Shown in pieces: positions 17,676-25,710 of a DNA stretch of 64,000 nt. Under the pieces are notes generated by a model, which ran no database searches, was not told the origin of the DNA, and saw nothing but the letters and a program-made list of their open reading frames with translations. Location of the stretch: contig OW818647.1 in the NCBI GenBank assembly GCA_942492855.1, positions 4,650,001 through 4,714,000 of the forward strand, read 5' to 3'. The DNA comes from G963677485 sp942492855. Its GTDB lineage: Bacteria > Armatimonadota > HRBIN16. Made by a program: the position numbers and the translations under genes. The first letter of the stretch is position 1, and each line of letters begins with the position of its first letter.

Positions 17676-17930
17676 GGGGAGGAGGGAAGGAGTCAGGAGT
17701 TAGGAGAGCAGGAGGGCACGAGTCAGGAGCAAGACAGAGACAGAGAAGGGAGATGGGAGTAAACATATGACACTGCGTCCTCTCCTGACGCCTACTATCT
17801 CCTATCTCCTGCCTCCCGACTCTACTCCTGCCTCCTGCCTCCTGCCTCCTGACTCCTCTACTCCTATCTCCTATCTCCTGACTCCTAACCTCCTGCCTCC
17901 TGAATCCTATCCCCTCCCGCTCGTCTCCTG
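17676..17930. repeat. Purine-rich then pyrimidine-rich heptamer repeat block
   Basis: Between lexA and araD the plus strand reads almost only purines with GGAGTCA/GGAGTTA-like units (about 17676-17760), then almost only pyrimidines with repeated CTCCTGC, CTCCTGA and CTCCTAT units (about 17778-17930). The two halves are imperfect inverted copies, so a long imperfect hairpin or a triplex-type structure is possible. It resembles the short tandemly repeated heptamers known from some filamentous cyanobacteria. Its right end runs into the last codons of araD. No gene is visible in this stretch. Confidence 0.85.
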
Positions 17931-18629
17931 CCCATAATATGCCCCCGCGCCATGCTTACGGTAATAGTGCTTGTCCAGCAGCATCTGTGGTACAGGTTGA
18001 CACTCGCTGCCAGCTAGACTGGCGATCTGGGTATTAATGGCCATCGCACAGGCTTCTTCCAAGGTCACTGCACTGTCAACGCACTTTTTTACCGTTTCAC
18101 CCCACGCAAATGGGCCATGCTGGCTGACCAGAACAGCGGGAACAGCGAGCGGGTCGATGTTACGATTTTGGTATGTCTCCACTATCACCAGTCCCGTGTT
18201 TTTCTCATATTCGTTCTCTATTTCAGACTGGTGTAGCGGACGGGTACAAGGAACGGGACCATAGTAGGTATCGGCATGAGTCGTGCCCAGGCAAGGAACA
18301 TCGCCGCTACTCTGTGCCCAAGCCGTGGCATACCGGCTGTGAGTATGCGCAATACTACCAACGCCGCCAAAAGCATGATAGAGAACGAGATGTGTCGGCA
18401 TGTCCGATGAGGGTTTGAGTTTCCCCTCTACTACGACCCCGTCCATATCCACTATCACCATATCAGTCGGCTTCATGGCTTCATAGTCCATCCCACTGGG
18501 TTTAATTGCGAATATCCCCTGATCGCGGTCGATACCGCTGACATTTCCCCAGGTGAGTATCACCAAACCGTGTTTGACAAGTTTGATATTTGCTTCGTAT
18601 ACGCTCTCTTGCAGTTGTTTGATATGCAC
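17907..18629 (-). CDS. araD: L-ribulose-5-phosphate 4-epimerase
   Basis: This 240-residue class II aldolase-fold enzyme interconverts L-ribulose 5-phosphate and D-xylulose 5-phosphate. Landmarks are LTWGNVSG (phosphate loop), IKPSGM, SSDMPTHL, HTHSRYATAWAQ (zinc His pair), GTTHADTYYGPVPCTR and VSQHGPFAWG. The usual C terminus ends at or near AYYGQ; here six further residues (ETSGRG) are encoded inside the pyrimidine-rich repeat block, so the original stop has apparently been displaced by the repeat. It is divergent from znuA, 94 nt away. No araA or araB is visible. Confidence 0.93.
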   Translation of the reverse strand: MHIKQLQESVYEANIKLVKHGLVILTWGNVSGIDRDQGIFAIKPSGMDYEAMKPTDMVIVDMDGVVVEGKLKPSSDMPTHLVLYHAFGGVGSIAHTHSRYATAWAQSSGDVPCLGTTHADTYYGPVPCTRPLHQSEIENEYEKNTGLVIVETYQNRNIDPLAVPAVLVSQHGPFAWGETVKKCVDSAVTLEEACAMAINTQIASLAGSECQPVPQMLLDKHYYRKHGAGAYYGQETSGRG

Positions 18630-18723
18630 GACGATCTCCTGTTCGTTATGATGCGTTAGGTATGCCTGGTAGCTTGTATAATGAAAAGCAAGGACACTTC
18701 ACGAACTACAAGGATGGATTCAC

Positions 18724-19662
18724 ATGAGCCGTATTGCCAAGCTTATATTTATGATAGTAATCGCCTCTGGGCTGACGGGATGTAAACCACCGAGTTCACC
18801 ACCGGTCAGTAAAAGCACTCGCAGTAAAATCCAGGTCACAGCCTCATTTTACCCGGTTGCCGACATTGTCAGGCAAGTCGGTGGAGACAGAGTTGAAGTA
18901 TCAACGATTCTTCCGCAAGGTGCAGACATACACCACTTTAGCCCCACAATGGCTCAAATCAAGCAGCTAAACAAAGCGAATCTCATTATAAGAATGGGAC
19001 CTAATGTAGATCCATTCATGGACACCATCTTAAAATCTGTGCAAAACAAGAACGTTAAAATCGCCTATATCGGAGACGAAGCCAGACCACTTTCGGTTCA
19101 CACGGAATCGTCTAGTCATGAAGGCCATTCAGATCACGCGGGGGGCCAATCAGTCGACCCTCATACGTGGTTGTCATTGACTAACCTCGAATATATGGCT
19201 GTAAAAGCCAGCCGCGCACTCAGGTTGCAGAGCCCAGAGGACAGCAAGTACATAGAGGATCGCTGTTATAAATTGATGTACAAACTGCGGACAATGAACA
19301 AGAAAGCCCAACTGGACGGGACCAAGTGGAAAAATCCAAACTATATAGCCGTTCATTCCGCATTTAAGCATCTTTCCGATGAAATCGGACTGAAGGAAGT
19401 GGGAGTCTTCGAACCAAAACCTGGTCTCCAATCCTCTGCCCGCGACCTACGGCGTCTCATTGACAACGCAAAGGTCGATAAAGTGAAGTGTGTGTTTGTT
19501 TCTTCAGAAGAGCAAAACAAACTGGCATCAACTGTGGCAGAAGACTTGGGACTGCCGGTTTATACGCTGGATGTCTGCGCACATCCGAAACAAGAAAATG
19601 ATCCTGGCATCATAGCGCGCATGCAATCCAACCTCGATACTATCAATAAGGCTATGAAATGA
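18724..19662 (+). CDS. znuA: Zinc/manganese ABC transporter substrate-binding lipoprotein
   Basis: This 312-residue cluster A-I binding protein starts with a lipoprotein signal (residues 1-20, lipobox LTGC). Predicted metal ligands are in GADIHHFSP (first His), the DPHTWLS segment after a His-rich loop (HTESSSHEGHSDHAGG; residues about 130-150), AVHSAFKHL, and a late Asp in TLDVCAH. A His-rich loop before the second ligand favours zinc over manganese. The stop overlaps znuC by 4 nt (ATGA). The protein would capture the metal outside the inner membrane and hand it to ZnuB. Confidence 0.92.
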   Translation: MSRIAKLIFMIVIASGLTGCKPPSSPPVSKSTRSKIQVTASFYPVADIVRQVGGDRVEVSTILPQGADIHHFSPTMAQIKQLNKANLIIRMGPNVDPFMDTILKSVQNKNVKIAYIGDEARPLSVHTESSSHEGHSDHAGGQSVDPHTWLSLTNLEYMAVKASRALRLQSPEDSKYIEDRCYKLMYKLRTMNKKAQLDGTKWKNPNYIAVHSAFKHLSDEIGLKEVGVFEPKPGLQSSARDLRRLIDNAKVDKVKCVFVSSEEQNKLASTVAEDLGLPVYTLDVCAHPKQENDPGIIARMQSNLDTINKAMK

Positions 19663-20387
19663 ATGTACCGGCCATATCACTATGTGGTGTGTCAGTTCAA
19701 CTTCAAGATCACATAGTGGTATCAGATGTCACTTTTGAAACACAAGAGGGTCAGGCAATCGCCATCATCGGCCCAAATGGAGCCGGAAAAACCACTCTTG
19801 TGAAAGCCATGCTGGGACTAATCCCATCGCAGGGCAGCATTATCATTAACGGTGATGTGGTGAAAATGGGTTCACCGCCATCTAGCGTGGCATATGTACC
19901 CCAGAAACTGGAGTTTGACCGTAGCGTTCCGCTTGCGGTGAAGGAGCTGTTTCAAGCCTTCGTTCCTCGTCATACAGCCGGCGAAATGCGCCAAGCCCTT
20001 GAACGGCTCGGTGTAGAGTCATTGCATCGCTCTATGGTTTCTCGTCTGTCGGGTGGACAGTTGCAACGAGTGGTGATTGCCATGAACCTCATGCTCAAGC
20101 CTAAGGTTTTGTTTCTGGATGAGCCAAGCACAGGCATCGATGCTGAGGGCGAGACGCATCTGTATAAGCTGTTGCGCGAACTCTGCAGCCAACAGAAAAC
20201 CAGTGTGGTGATGGTTTCGCATGATTTAAGTGTGGTGAGTAAATACATGGATCACGTAGTGTGCATCAACAAGAAAATGCTTTGCTGTGCCCATCCCGAA
20301 CATGCTCTGTCAGACAGTAACCTTCAGGAGCTTTTTGGTCATGATTCGGTAAGGTACCATCACGCGCAGCACGAAGATCATAAATAA
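19659..20387 (+). CDS. znuC: Zinc ABC transporter ATP-binding protein
   Basis: This 242-residue ATPase has Walker A GPNGAGKTT (about residues 38-46), a Q-loop in VPQKLEFD, signature LSGGQLQRV, Walker B VLFLDEPSTGID and the switch His in VSHD. It belongs to the metal-uptake (MntB/ZnuC) branch by context: a binding protein gene before it and a cluster 9 permease gene after it, with 4-nt and 1-nt overlaps. A His-rich tail (HDSVRYHHAQHEDHK) is typical of zinc transporter ATPases and may buffer the metal. Confidence 0.93.
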   Translation: MNVPAISLCGVSVQLQDHIVVSDVTFETQEGQAIAIIGPNGAGKTTLVKAMLGLIPSQGSIIINGDVVKMGSPPSSVAYVPQKLEFDRSVPLAVKELFQAFVPRHTAGEMRQALERLGVESLHRSMVSRLSGGQLQRVVIAMNLMLKPKVLFLDEPSTGIDAEGETHLYKLLRELCSQQKTSVVMVSHDLSVVSKYMDHVVCINKKMLCCAHPEHALSDSNLQELFGHDSVRYHHAQHEDHK

Positions 20388-21193
20388 TGGAAATCTTCAT
20401 CAAAGAAGCATTCAGTTACGTGTTTTTCGTAAGAGCTCTCATAGCAGCGATGGTCTTGGGTGCCTGCCTACCCCTGCTTGGTGTGTTTATAGTATCACGC
20501 CGGTTGTCATTCTACTCTGAGGCGGTAGCTCACTCAGCGTACACCGGCCTTGCTGTCGCGGCCCTATTGGCTACGCCCATTCTACCCACTGTCGTCGCTG
20601 TGGCTATCATCACCGCGCTCAGTATCTCCGTCACATTAAAGCACACCGAGTTGCCAGCGGATACAGTGATCGGAGTTTTTCTGGCCATATCAGCCGCCCT
20701 GGGTATCATGATACTGGGATGGAAGCAAGGGTATAATCCAACACTATTTCAGTATCTATTCGGTGATATTTTGGCTATCAACAGGCAGGATGTGCTGACC
20801 ATAGCCGCCCTGGGTATCATCATCATTGTGATGATGATGATACTATGGAAGCCGCTCGTTAGGATCACAATCCATCGCGAGATGGCGCAGGTCTCTGGCA
20901 CCAAGGTAGATTTAGTAGATTCGCTTTTTCTAGTGCTGGTGGCTGTGGTAGTGACGCTCAGCCTGAAGTTGATCGGCATCGTCATGGTAACTGCCATGTT
21001 CTTACTTCCAACAGCCGCTGCCCGAAACCTGTCTAAAAGTCTTCGTACCATGGCCATTCTTGCGGTCGGTATCGGGCTATTCAGCGGGGTTACGGGTATG
21101 TTCATCAGTTTTTATGCCGAAACCGCCAGCGGTTCGTGCATAGTCATGACCAGCGCGGTGGTGTTCATTTTGTCACTTTTCCTTCGACGTTAG
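20387..21193 (+). CDS. znuB: Zinc ABC transporter permease
   Basis: This 268-residue ABC-3 family permease has about eight membrane segments. Family motifs include LGVFIVSRRLSFYSEAVAHSAYTGLAVA near the N terminus (cytoplasmic coupling to the ATPase) and MVTAMFLLPTAAARNLSKSL near the C terminus. The ATG shares one base with the znuC stop (TAATG). It completes a three-gene zinc-uptake operon. I saw no firm Zur-type box upstream of znuA. Confidence 0.92.
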   Translation: MEIFIKEAFSYVFFVRALIAAMVLGACLPLLGVFIVSRRLSFYSEAVAHSAYTGLAVAALLATPILPTVVAVAIITALSISVTLKHTELPADTVIGVFLAISAALGIMILGWKQGYNPTLFQYLFGDILAINRQDVLTIAALGIIIIVMMMILWKPLVRITIHREMAQVSGTKVDLVDSLFLVLVAVVVTLSLKLIGIVMVTAMFLLPTAAARNLSKSLRTMAILAVGIGLFSGVTGMFISFYAETASGSCIVMTSAVVFILSLFLRR

Positions 21194-21235
21194 GCCGCAG
21201 GTCAGAGGCACCTACGTGGTAAGCCGGAACTCTGC

Positions 21236-21264
21236 TTGACGTGAACGATGAGCTCAGTTATAAT
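21236..21264 (+). promoter_or_regulatory. Sigma-70-type promoter for tRNA-Leu
   Basis: TTGACG (21236-21241), a 17-nt spacer and TATAAT (21259-21264) lie 11 nt before the first base of tRNA-Leu, ideal for initiation at or just before the mature 5' end. Confidence 0.85.
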
Positions 21265-21275
21265 ACTTTCGTTAG

Positions 21276-21360
21276 GCCGAAGTGGCGGAATCGGTAGACG
21301 CGCGCGACTCAAAATCGTGTGCCTTCGGGCTTGAGGGTTCGAGTCCCTCCTTCGGCACCA
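21276..21360 (+). tRNA. tRNA-Leu (CAA)
   Basis: This is an 85-nt class II tRNA with encoded CCA. The acceptor stem pairs GCCGAAG with CTTCGGC. The anticodon stem CGCGA/TCGTG encloses CTCAAAA, giving anticodon CAA. A variable arm of the leucine type (TGCCTTCGGGCT region) precedes the T-arm GGGTTCGAGTCCC. Confidence 0.96.
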
Positions 21361-21389
21361 ACCCCCACACCACACTCATCTCCCGACGG

Positions 21390-21418
21390 TTGCGTTCGCC
21401 ATCAATCGGGTATATTCT
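21390..21418 (+). promoter_or_regulatory. Probable ndk promoter
   Basis: TTGCGT (21390-21395) and TATTCT (21413-21418) are separated by 17 nt and lie 33 nt before the ndk ATG. The -35 matches four of six consensus bases. Confidence 0.45.
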
Positions 21419-21451
21419 GTAAAGTAGATCACTATCCTATGAGGTCAATAT

Positions 21452-21865
21452 ATGGAACGAACTTTCGTCATGATCAAGCCTGACGGTGTCCAGAAACGAC
21501 TCGTTGGGGAATGTATAAAAAGATTCGAGCAGAGAGGCCTAAAGCTTGTCGGCCTTAAGATGCTCAAGGTCAGTCCGGAACTGGCCGCAAAACATTATGC
21601 CGTCCATGAAGGCAAAGACTTCTACGATGGATTAATGACCTTCATTCTATCGGGCCCTGTTGTTGCCATGGTGCTTGAAGGTAACCACGTAATACCACTC
21701 GTCCGAGCCATGATGGGTCCCCTGAATCCCCTCAACGCGGCCAGCGGCACAATACGTGGCGACTACACCGCTGACACACGGACGAATATCGTCCACGGAT
21801 CCGACTCCCCGGAGGCTGCGGCTTTCGAAATTGCACTATGGTTTCAGCCAAGCGAGTTGCTATAA
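21452..21865 (+). CDS. ndk: Nucleoside-diphosphate kinase
   Basis: This 137-residue enzyme moves the gamma-phosphate of ATP to other NDPs. It has ERTFVMIKPDGVQ at the N terminus, GPVVAMVLEG in the core, SGTIRGDY, and the phospho-histidine motif NIVHGSDSPE. Length is normal for the short bacterial form. It stands alone between tRNA-Leu and glnA with its own likely promoter. The loop MMGPLNPLNAASG replaces the more common GATNP..A.PG form, a small difference. Confidence 0.96.
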   Translation: MERTFVMIKPDGVQKRLVGECIKRFEQRGLKLVGLKMLKVSPELAAKHYAVHEGKDFYDGLMTFILSGPVVAMVLEGNHVIPLVRAMMGPLNPLNAASGTIRGDYTADTRTNIVHGSDSPEAAAFEIALWFQPSELL

Positions 21866-21883
21866 ATGAAGCGGCGTGCTCCC

Positions 21884-21913
21884 TTGAATAATGTCCATTG
21901 GGGATGCTATACT
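21884..21913 (+). promoter_or_regulatory. Probable glnA promoter
   Basis: TTGAAT (21884-21889), an 18-nt spacer and TATACT (21908-21913) predict a start near 21920. This would leave a leader of about 180 nt before glnA, long enough for regulation. Confidence 0.6.
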
Positions 21914-21967
21914 AATCTTGATGGATATTTGGAGGCGCAGCCGCTTCCTATACTGACAGAAGAGAGG

Positions 21968-22070
21968 GACGTACCTTTCATGGCCGTTAAGGCCAGGAAA
22001 CGGACGTCTTTTCAATTTTCTTGGGTCGGCCCCTCTTCGCTTCACGGTTGAAGTAGCATGGCAGCCCATG
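21968..22070 (+). promoter_or_regulatory. Structured glnA 5' leader, candidate cis-regulatory RNA
   Basis: The leader holds a nested stem (GACGT 21968-21972 with ACGTC 22004-22008, enclosing TGGCC/GGCCA 21981-21995), then two adjacent hairpins: CTTCA-CGGT-TGAAG (22040-22053) and CATGG-CAGC-CCATG (22057-22070). The ribosome-binding site AGGAG is at 22089-22093. I compared it by eye with the cyanobacterial glnA glutamine aptamer; GAAGTAG is shared but the conserved closing stem is not. It may be a new leader or may be incidental. Confidence 0.35.
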
Positions 22071-22102
22071 AATGATGGACCAAAAATAAGGAGACTATGC
22101 GC

Positions 22103-23527
22103 ATGACTCCCACAAACGCCAAAGAGGCGATTGCATTTGCTCACGAAAATGAAGCGGTAATGGCAGACCTTCGCTTTACTGACCTATTCGGAACCTGGCA
22201 GCACTTTAGCTTCCCAGCTAAGGCCCTCGATGAGAGTCTTTTCGAGAACGGTGCCGGTTTTGATGGCAGCTCCATCCGTGGATTCCAGGCAATCAACGAA
22301 TCTGACATGTTACTCATGCCAGACCCAACTACGGTTTTCATGGACCCGTTCTTCGAGCACCCAACTGTTGTGTTCATCTGCGACGTGCAGGATCCCCTCA
22401 CCCGCGAATCCTACACCCGCGACCCCAGAAATGTGGCGAAGAAGGCTGAAGCATACCTCAAGTCGACTGGCCTGGCGGACACCGCTTATTTCGGACCAGA
22501 AGCTGAGTTCTTCATCTTCAACAACATCCAGTACGGTCAAGAGACCAACAGTGGTTTTTACAAGATCGACAGTGATGAAGGCGTTTGGAATACCGGCCGC
22601 GATGAATCACCCAACCTGGGTTACAAAGTACGCACCAAGGGCGGATACTTCCCATGTCCCCCAACCGACAGCCTGCAAGACCTCCGCACCGAGATGGTTC
22701 TTCGTCTGACAGAACTCGGTATCACCACCGAGATGTCACACCACGAAGTCGCCAGTGGTGGTCAGTGCGAAATTGGTATGAAGTTTGACACCCTGCTATG
22801 CATGGCTGACATGCTGCAGAAGTTCAAATACACTGTCAAAAACACCGCAGTGCTGAATGGCTACACCGCCACTTTCATGCCCAAGCCACTCTTCGGAGAC
22901 AACGGCTCCGGTATGCACTGCCACTGCTCATTCTGGAAAGACGGCAAGAACACCTTCTACGATGAGAGAGGCTATGCGGGTCTTTCCGAGAACGCCATCT
23001 ATTTCATCGGTGGCCTGCTGAAGCATGCGGCCAGCCTTTTGGCTTTCGGCGCACCCAGCACCAACTCCTATCGACGGCTTGTTCCCGGTTACGAGGCCCC
23101 AATCAACCTGATCTACAGCCAGCGTAACCGATCGGCCTGTATGCGCATCCCCATGTACAACACCTCGCCTAAGGCAAAGCGTGTTGAATTCCGCGCACCA
23201 GACCCCACGGCCAACGGCTACCTGCTGTTCTCCGCCATCATGATGGCTGGTCTAGACGGCATCCAGAACAAGATCACTCCGCCAGACCCCATTGATAAAG
23301 ACCTCTATGAGCTCCCCGCAGCAGAGCGCAAGGGCATTCAGCAGACTCCAGGCAGCCTGCTGGAGAGCATCAATGCTCTGAAGGTAGATCATGAGTACTT
23401 GCTTAAGGGTGGCGTATTCACCGAAGACCTGCTCGAGACCTACATAGAGTACAAGCAGAAGAACGATATAGACGGTGTGGCGCTTCGCCCGCATCCCTAT
23501 GAGTTCGCTCTATACTACGACGCCTAA
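22103..23527 (+). CDS. glnA: Type I glutamine synthetase
   Basis: This enzyme of about 474 residues joins ammonia to glutamate using ATP. Motifs include DLFGTWQHFSFPA, the latch GAGFDGSSIRGF, the metal/glutamate site GPEAEFF, MSHHEVASGGQCEIG, the nucleotide loop KPLFGDNGSGMHCH, the YSQRNRSACMRIP region, EFRAPDPTANGYL, and the adenylylation loop DKDLYELP with its Tyr. Presence of that Tyr and the 474-residue length indicate the GSI-beta type, controlled by adenylylation where GlnE exists. The second ATG (22103) has AGGAG 9 nt upstream; ATG 22097 has it 3 nt away. A structured leader precedes it and a strong terminator follows. No glnB or amtB is nearby. Confidence 0.97.
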   Translation: MTPTNAKEAIAFAHENEAVMADLRFTDLFGTWQHFSFPAKALDESLFENGAGFDGSSIRGFQAINESDMLLMPDPTTVFMDPFFEHPTVVFICDVQDPLTRESYTRDPRNVAKKAEAYLKSTGLADTAYFGPEAEFFIFNNIQYGQETNSGFYKIDSDEGVWNTGRDESPNLGYKVRTKGGYFPCPPTDSLQDLRTEMVLRLTELGITTEMSHHEVASGGQCEIGMKFDTLLCMADMLQKFKYTVKNTAVLNGYTATFMPKPLFGDNGSGMHCHCSFWKDGKNTFYDERGYAGLSENAIYFIGGLLKHAASLLAFGAPSTNSYRRLVPGYEAPINLIYSQRNRSACMRIPMYNTSPKAKRVEFRAPDPTANGYLLFSAIMMAGLDGIQNKITPPDPIDKDLYELPAAERKGIQQTPGSLLESINALKVDHEYLLKGGVFTEDLLETYIEYKQKNDIDGVALRPHPYEFALYYDA

Positions 23528-23554
23528 ACAGCTTCGAGTCTAGAAGTAACCGCT

Positions 23555-23582
23555 AAACTCCCCCGATTGGGGGAGTTTTTTT
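23555..23582 (+). terminator. Rho-independent terminator of glnA
   Basis: A 10-bp stem (AAACTCCCCC with GGGGGAGTTT), GATT loop and a run of T follow the glnA stop by 28 nt. It is the only hairpin in this window with a classical T-tract. Confidence 0.95.
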
Positions 23583-23700
23583 GTACCTTTCCGACCCTTC
23601 TATAGAAGATTCGTAACTAGCTCCTCAATAATGAAGGTATTGACTCCGCTTATGTGGAAAGTAATATCTAACAAAGAAACCAGTCATATTGGAGGATACC

Positions 23701-25638
23701 ATGAAACCTATAGACTATCTTGCGTCATCACATATCACAGTAGCCCAAAAGGGTTCGTTCTGGCACATCGACAGCCCACGAAGCCATGTCAAGCTGAACA
23801 TCGACACGCTAGCCATCACCCTCAGCACGAGAAATGCCACATGGGAGATACCAGCATCTTCGGAGAACGACCTTCTATTGCGCACCGCTCAGAAAACTGA
23901 GGTGCAGATCGCGTTGAAATCCGCGAAGACCAAACAGATCACCCCATACCAAACCGGCTGCATCAACGGCGTCAAGATCAGTTTGTCCGGTTTTGGTGAC
24001 AATGACCTTACACTCAGTTTGTTCCTGACCATAGAGTGGCCAACTGAAGATGTGATCTGCACCGTAAACTGCACCGAAGGCACCAGCACCATGCGGGCTC
24101 TGCGCTGGCCGATGGGGCTCACAGCGGGATCAGCCGATGCCGCCATCGTGCCGCTTATGCAGGGAGCAAAAATTCCAAAAGACTGGCCTACCAAAGTGTG
24201 GGCATTTGACACACTGACCCACAGCCGCGCTCTCTATATGCCATGGTGGGGTTTCGAGAACGGCAAGTCCGCGATGATGCAGATACTGGAAACACCAGAT
24301 GATGCAGGTTTTGAATTAACGCATCCTGCGGGCGGCCCTACGTTCATCTGTCACAAGTGGCTGCCTCAGCTTGGCAAATTCGGTTATCAACGCTCGATGC
24401 GCATCAAGATGTTCGACACAGGCAACTATGTGCAGATGACCAAAGCTTATCGCCAGCACGTCATCGACCGAGGCAACTTCGTCTCGTTGAAACAAAAGAT
24501 TGCACAAACGCCGTCGCTCCAGCAGATCATTGGAGCACCGGTCATTCACACCTCATCAGCGGTTCACCACGAACAAGGGTCAAACGCCTACAACAAAGAA
24601 AATGATGCCGCGAACCATTCATTTACACCTTGGAGTGAAACAGGGAAGGCCTTCGAGCAGCTCCATTCCAAAGGGGTGAAGCGCGCATATGTACACCTCG
24701 ATGGATGGGGAATACGCGGCTACGACAACCAGCATCCCGATGTGGTTCCGCCCAGCCCAGAGTGCGGTGGTTGGCAGGGCCTAAAACAGCTCAGCCTGAC
24801 TTGCGAAAAACTGAATTACCTATTTGCTATCCACGACCAATACCGAGACTACTACGTGTTAGCCGCCAGTTACGATCCTAAGCATGTGGTGCTAAACGAA
24901 GACGGCAGTTACTACGCTGACGGCTTCTGGTGTGGCGGTAAACAGTCGTTCTTGTGTCCAAGCCTGGCACCAGCTTATGTGATGAGGAACCATCAGGCAT
25001 TGCTAACCCACGGGGTAAAGGTCAAAGGGGCCTACCTCGACGTGTTCAGCGTCCTGCCTCCAGATGAGTGCTTCTCACCAGAGCACCCGGTCACACGCAC
25101 GGAATGCTTGAAATACCGGGCGCAGTGTTTCAACTATGCACAGAGCCGTCTAGGCGTCATCAGCAGCGAGGAGCCATCAGACTGGTCAATCCCCTATCTG
25201 CACCTCGTCCATCACGGTCCATTCTCGCTGGACCCGTATTTCTACGACGGCATCGCGATGGGTATTACAATACCCCTTTTTCAACTGGTCTACCATGACG
25301 CCCTCATTACGCCCTGGTTCCCTTATACCCACAAGGGTGGCGGGTTTGGTATACCAAACACCGATCCAGGCATGGCCCATGCGGTGATGAACGCCGCAAT
25401 GCCATATGTTGAACTCAATGCATCGGCGGAAGAGATCGCCCGCGTGAAGATGCTGTGCGCTCTGCAGACCCGTCTTGTCCATGCCGAAATGACTGAGCAT
25501 ACTCTTCTGGATGCCAAAGGCCGGAAGCAGCGGACAACCTGGTCAGATGGCACAGTGATCACCGTCGATTTTGACAGCGGGAAGTACGATGTCAAACCGG
25601 TGGTCTCAGCCGCAGAGTTGAAAAAGGCGATGGCTTAG
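23701..25638 (+). CDS. Glycoside-hydrolase-like protein, first of a tandem pair (DUF6259/GH101-like barrel)
   Basis: This 645-residue protein has no signal peptide. An N-terminal beta-rich part (about 1-230) precedes a barrel-like region. The barrel has AYVHLDGWGIRGYDNQHPD (about residues 335-353), GAYLDVFS with Asp447 and ISSEEP with Glu490/Glu491; by position these could be nucleophile and acid/base. The general pattern resembles unassigned alpha-glycosidase families of the DUF6259/DUF5696/GH101 type, but I cannot assign a substrate. ATG 23701 has GGAGG 5 nt upstream, and the same start is used by the next gene. The copy at 25711 is clearly homologous along the whole length. It is probably a cytoplasmic polysaccharide- or glycoside-degrading enzyme. 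Confidence 0.75.
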   Translation: MKPIDYLASSHITVAQKGSFWHIDSPRSHVKLNIDTLAITLSTRNATWEIPASSENDLLLRTAQKTEVQIALKSAKTKQITPYQTGCINGVKISLSGFGDNDLTLSLFLTIEWPTEDVICTVNCTEGTSTMRALRWPMGLTAGSADAAIVPLMQGAKIPKDWPTKVWAFDTLTHSRALYMPWWGFENGKSAMMQILETPDDAGFELTHPAGGPTFICHKWLPQLGKFGYQRSMRIKMFDTGNYVQMTKAYRQHVIDRGNFVSLKQKIAQTPSLQQIIGAPVIHTSSAVHHEQGSNAYNKENDAANHSFTPWSETGKAFEQLHSKGVKRAYVHLDGWGIRGYDNQHPDVVPPSPECGGWQGLKQLSLTCEKLNYLFAIHDQYRDYYVLAASYDPKHVVLNEDGSYYADGFWCGGKQSFLCPSLAPAYVMRNHQALLTHGVKVKGAYLDVFSVLPPDECFSPEHPVTRTECLKYRAQCFNYAQSRLGVISSEEPSDWSIPYLHLVHHGPFSLDPYFYDGIAMGITIPLFQLVYHDALITPWFPYTHKGGGFGIPNTDPGMAHAVMNAAMPYVELNASAEEIARVKMLCALQTRLVHAEMTEHTLLDAKGRKQRTTWSDGTVITVDFDSGKYDVKPVVSAAELKKAMA

Positions 25639-25710
25639 CGTTTATACAATGGCCACAAGCCAGATTCTGGTTTGTGGCCTTACCCACTGGTTCTATTAGT
25701 TGGAGATATC

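Noticed and set aside
17676..17930. Possible CRISPR array
   Set aside because: Units are 7 nt and nearly continuous; there are no spacers of constant length, no 24-40 nt repeats, and no cas gene in the window.
21968..22070. Known glutamine riboswitch ahead of glnA
   Set aside because: Only GAAGTAG is shared; the conserved closing stem and the 3' GAAGGAAC part are missing, so I call it only a structured leader.
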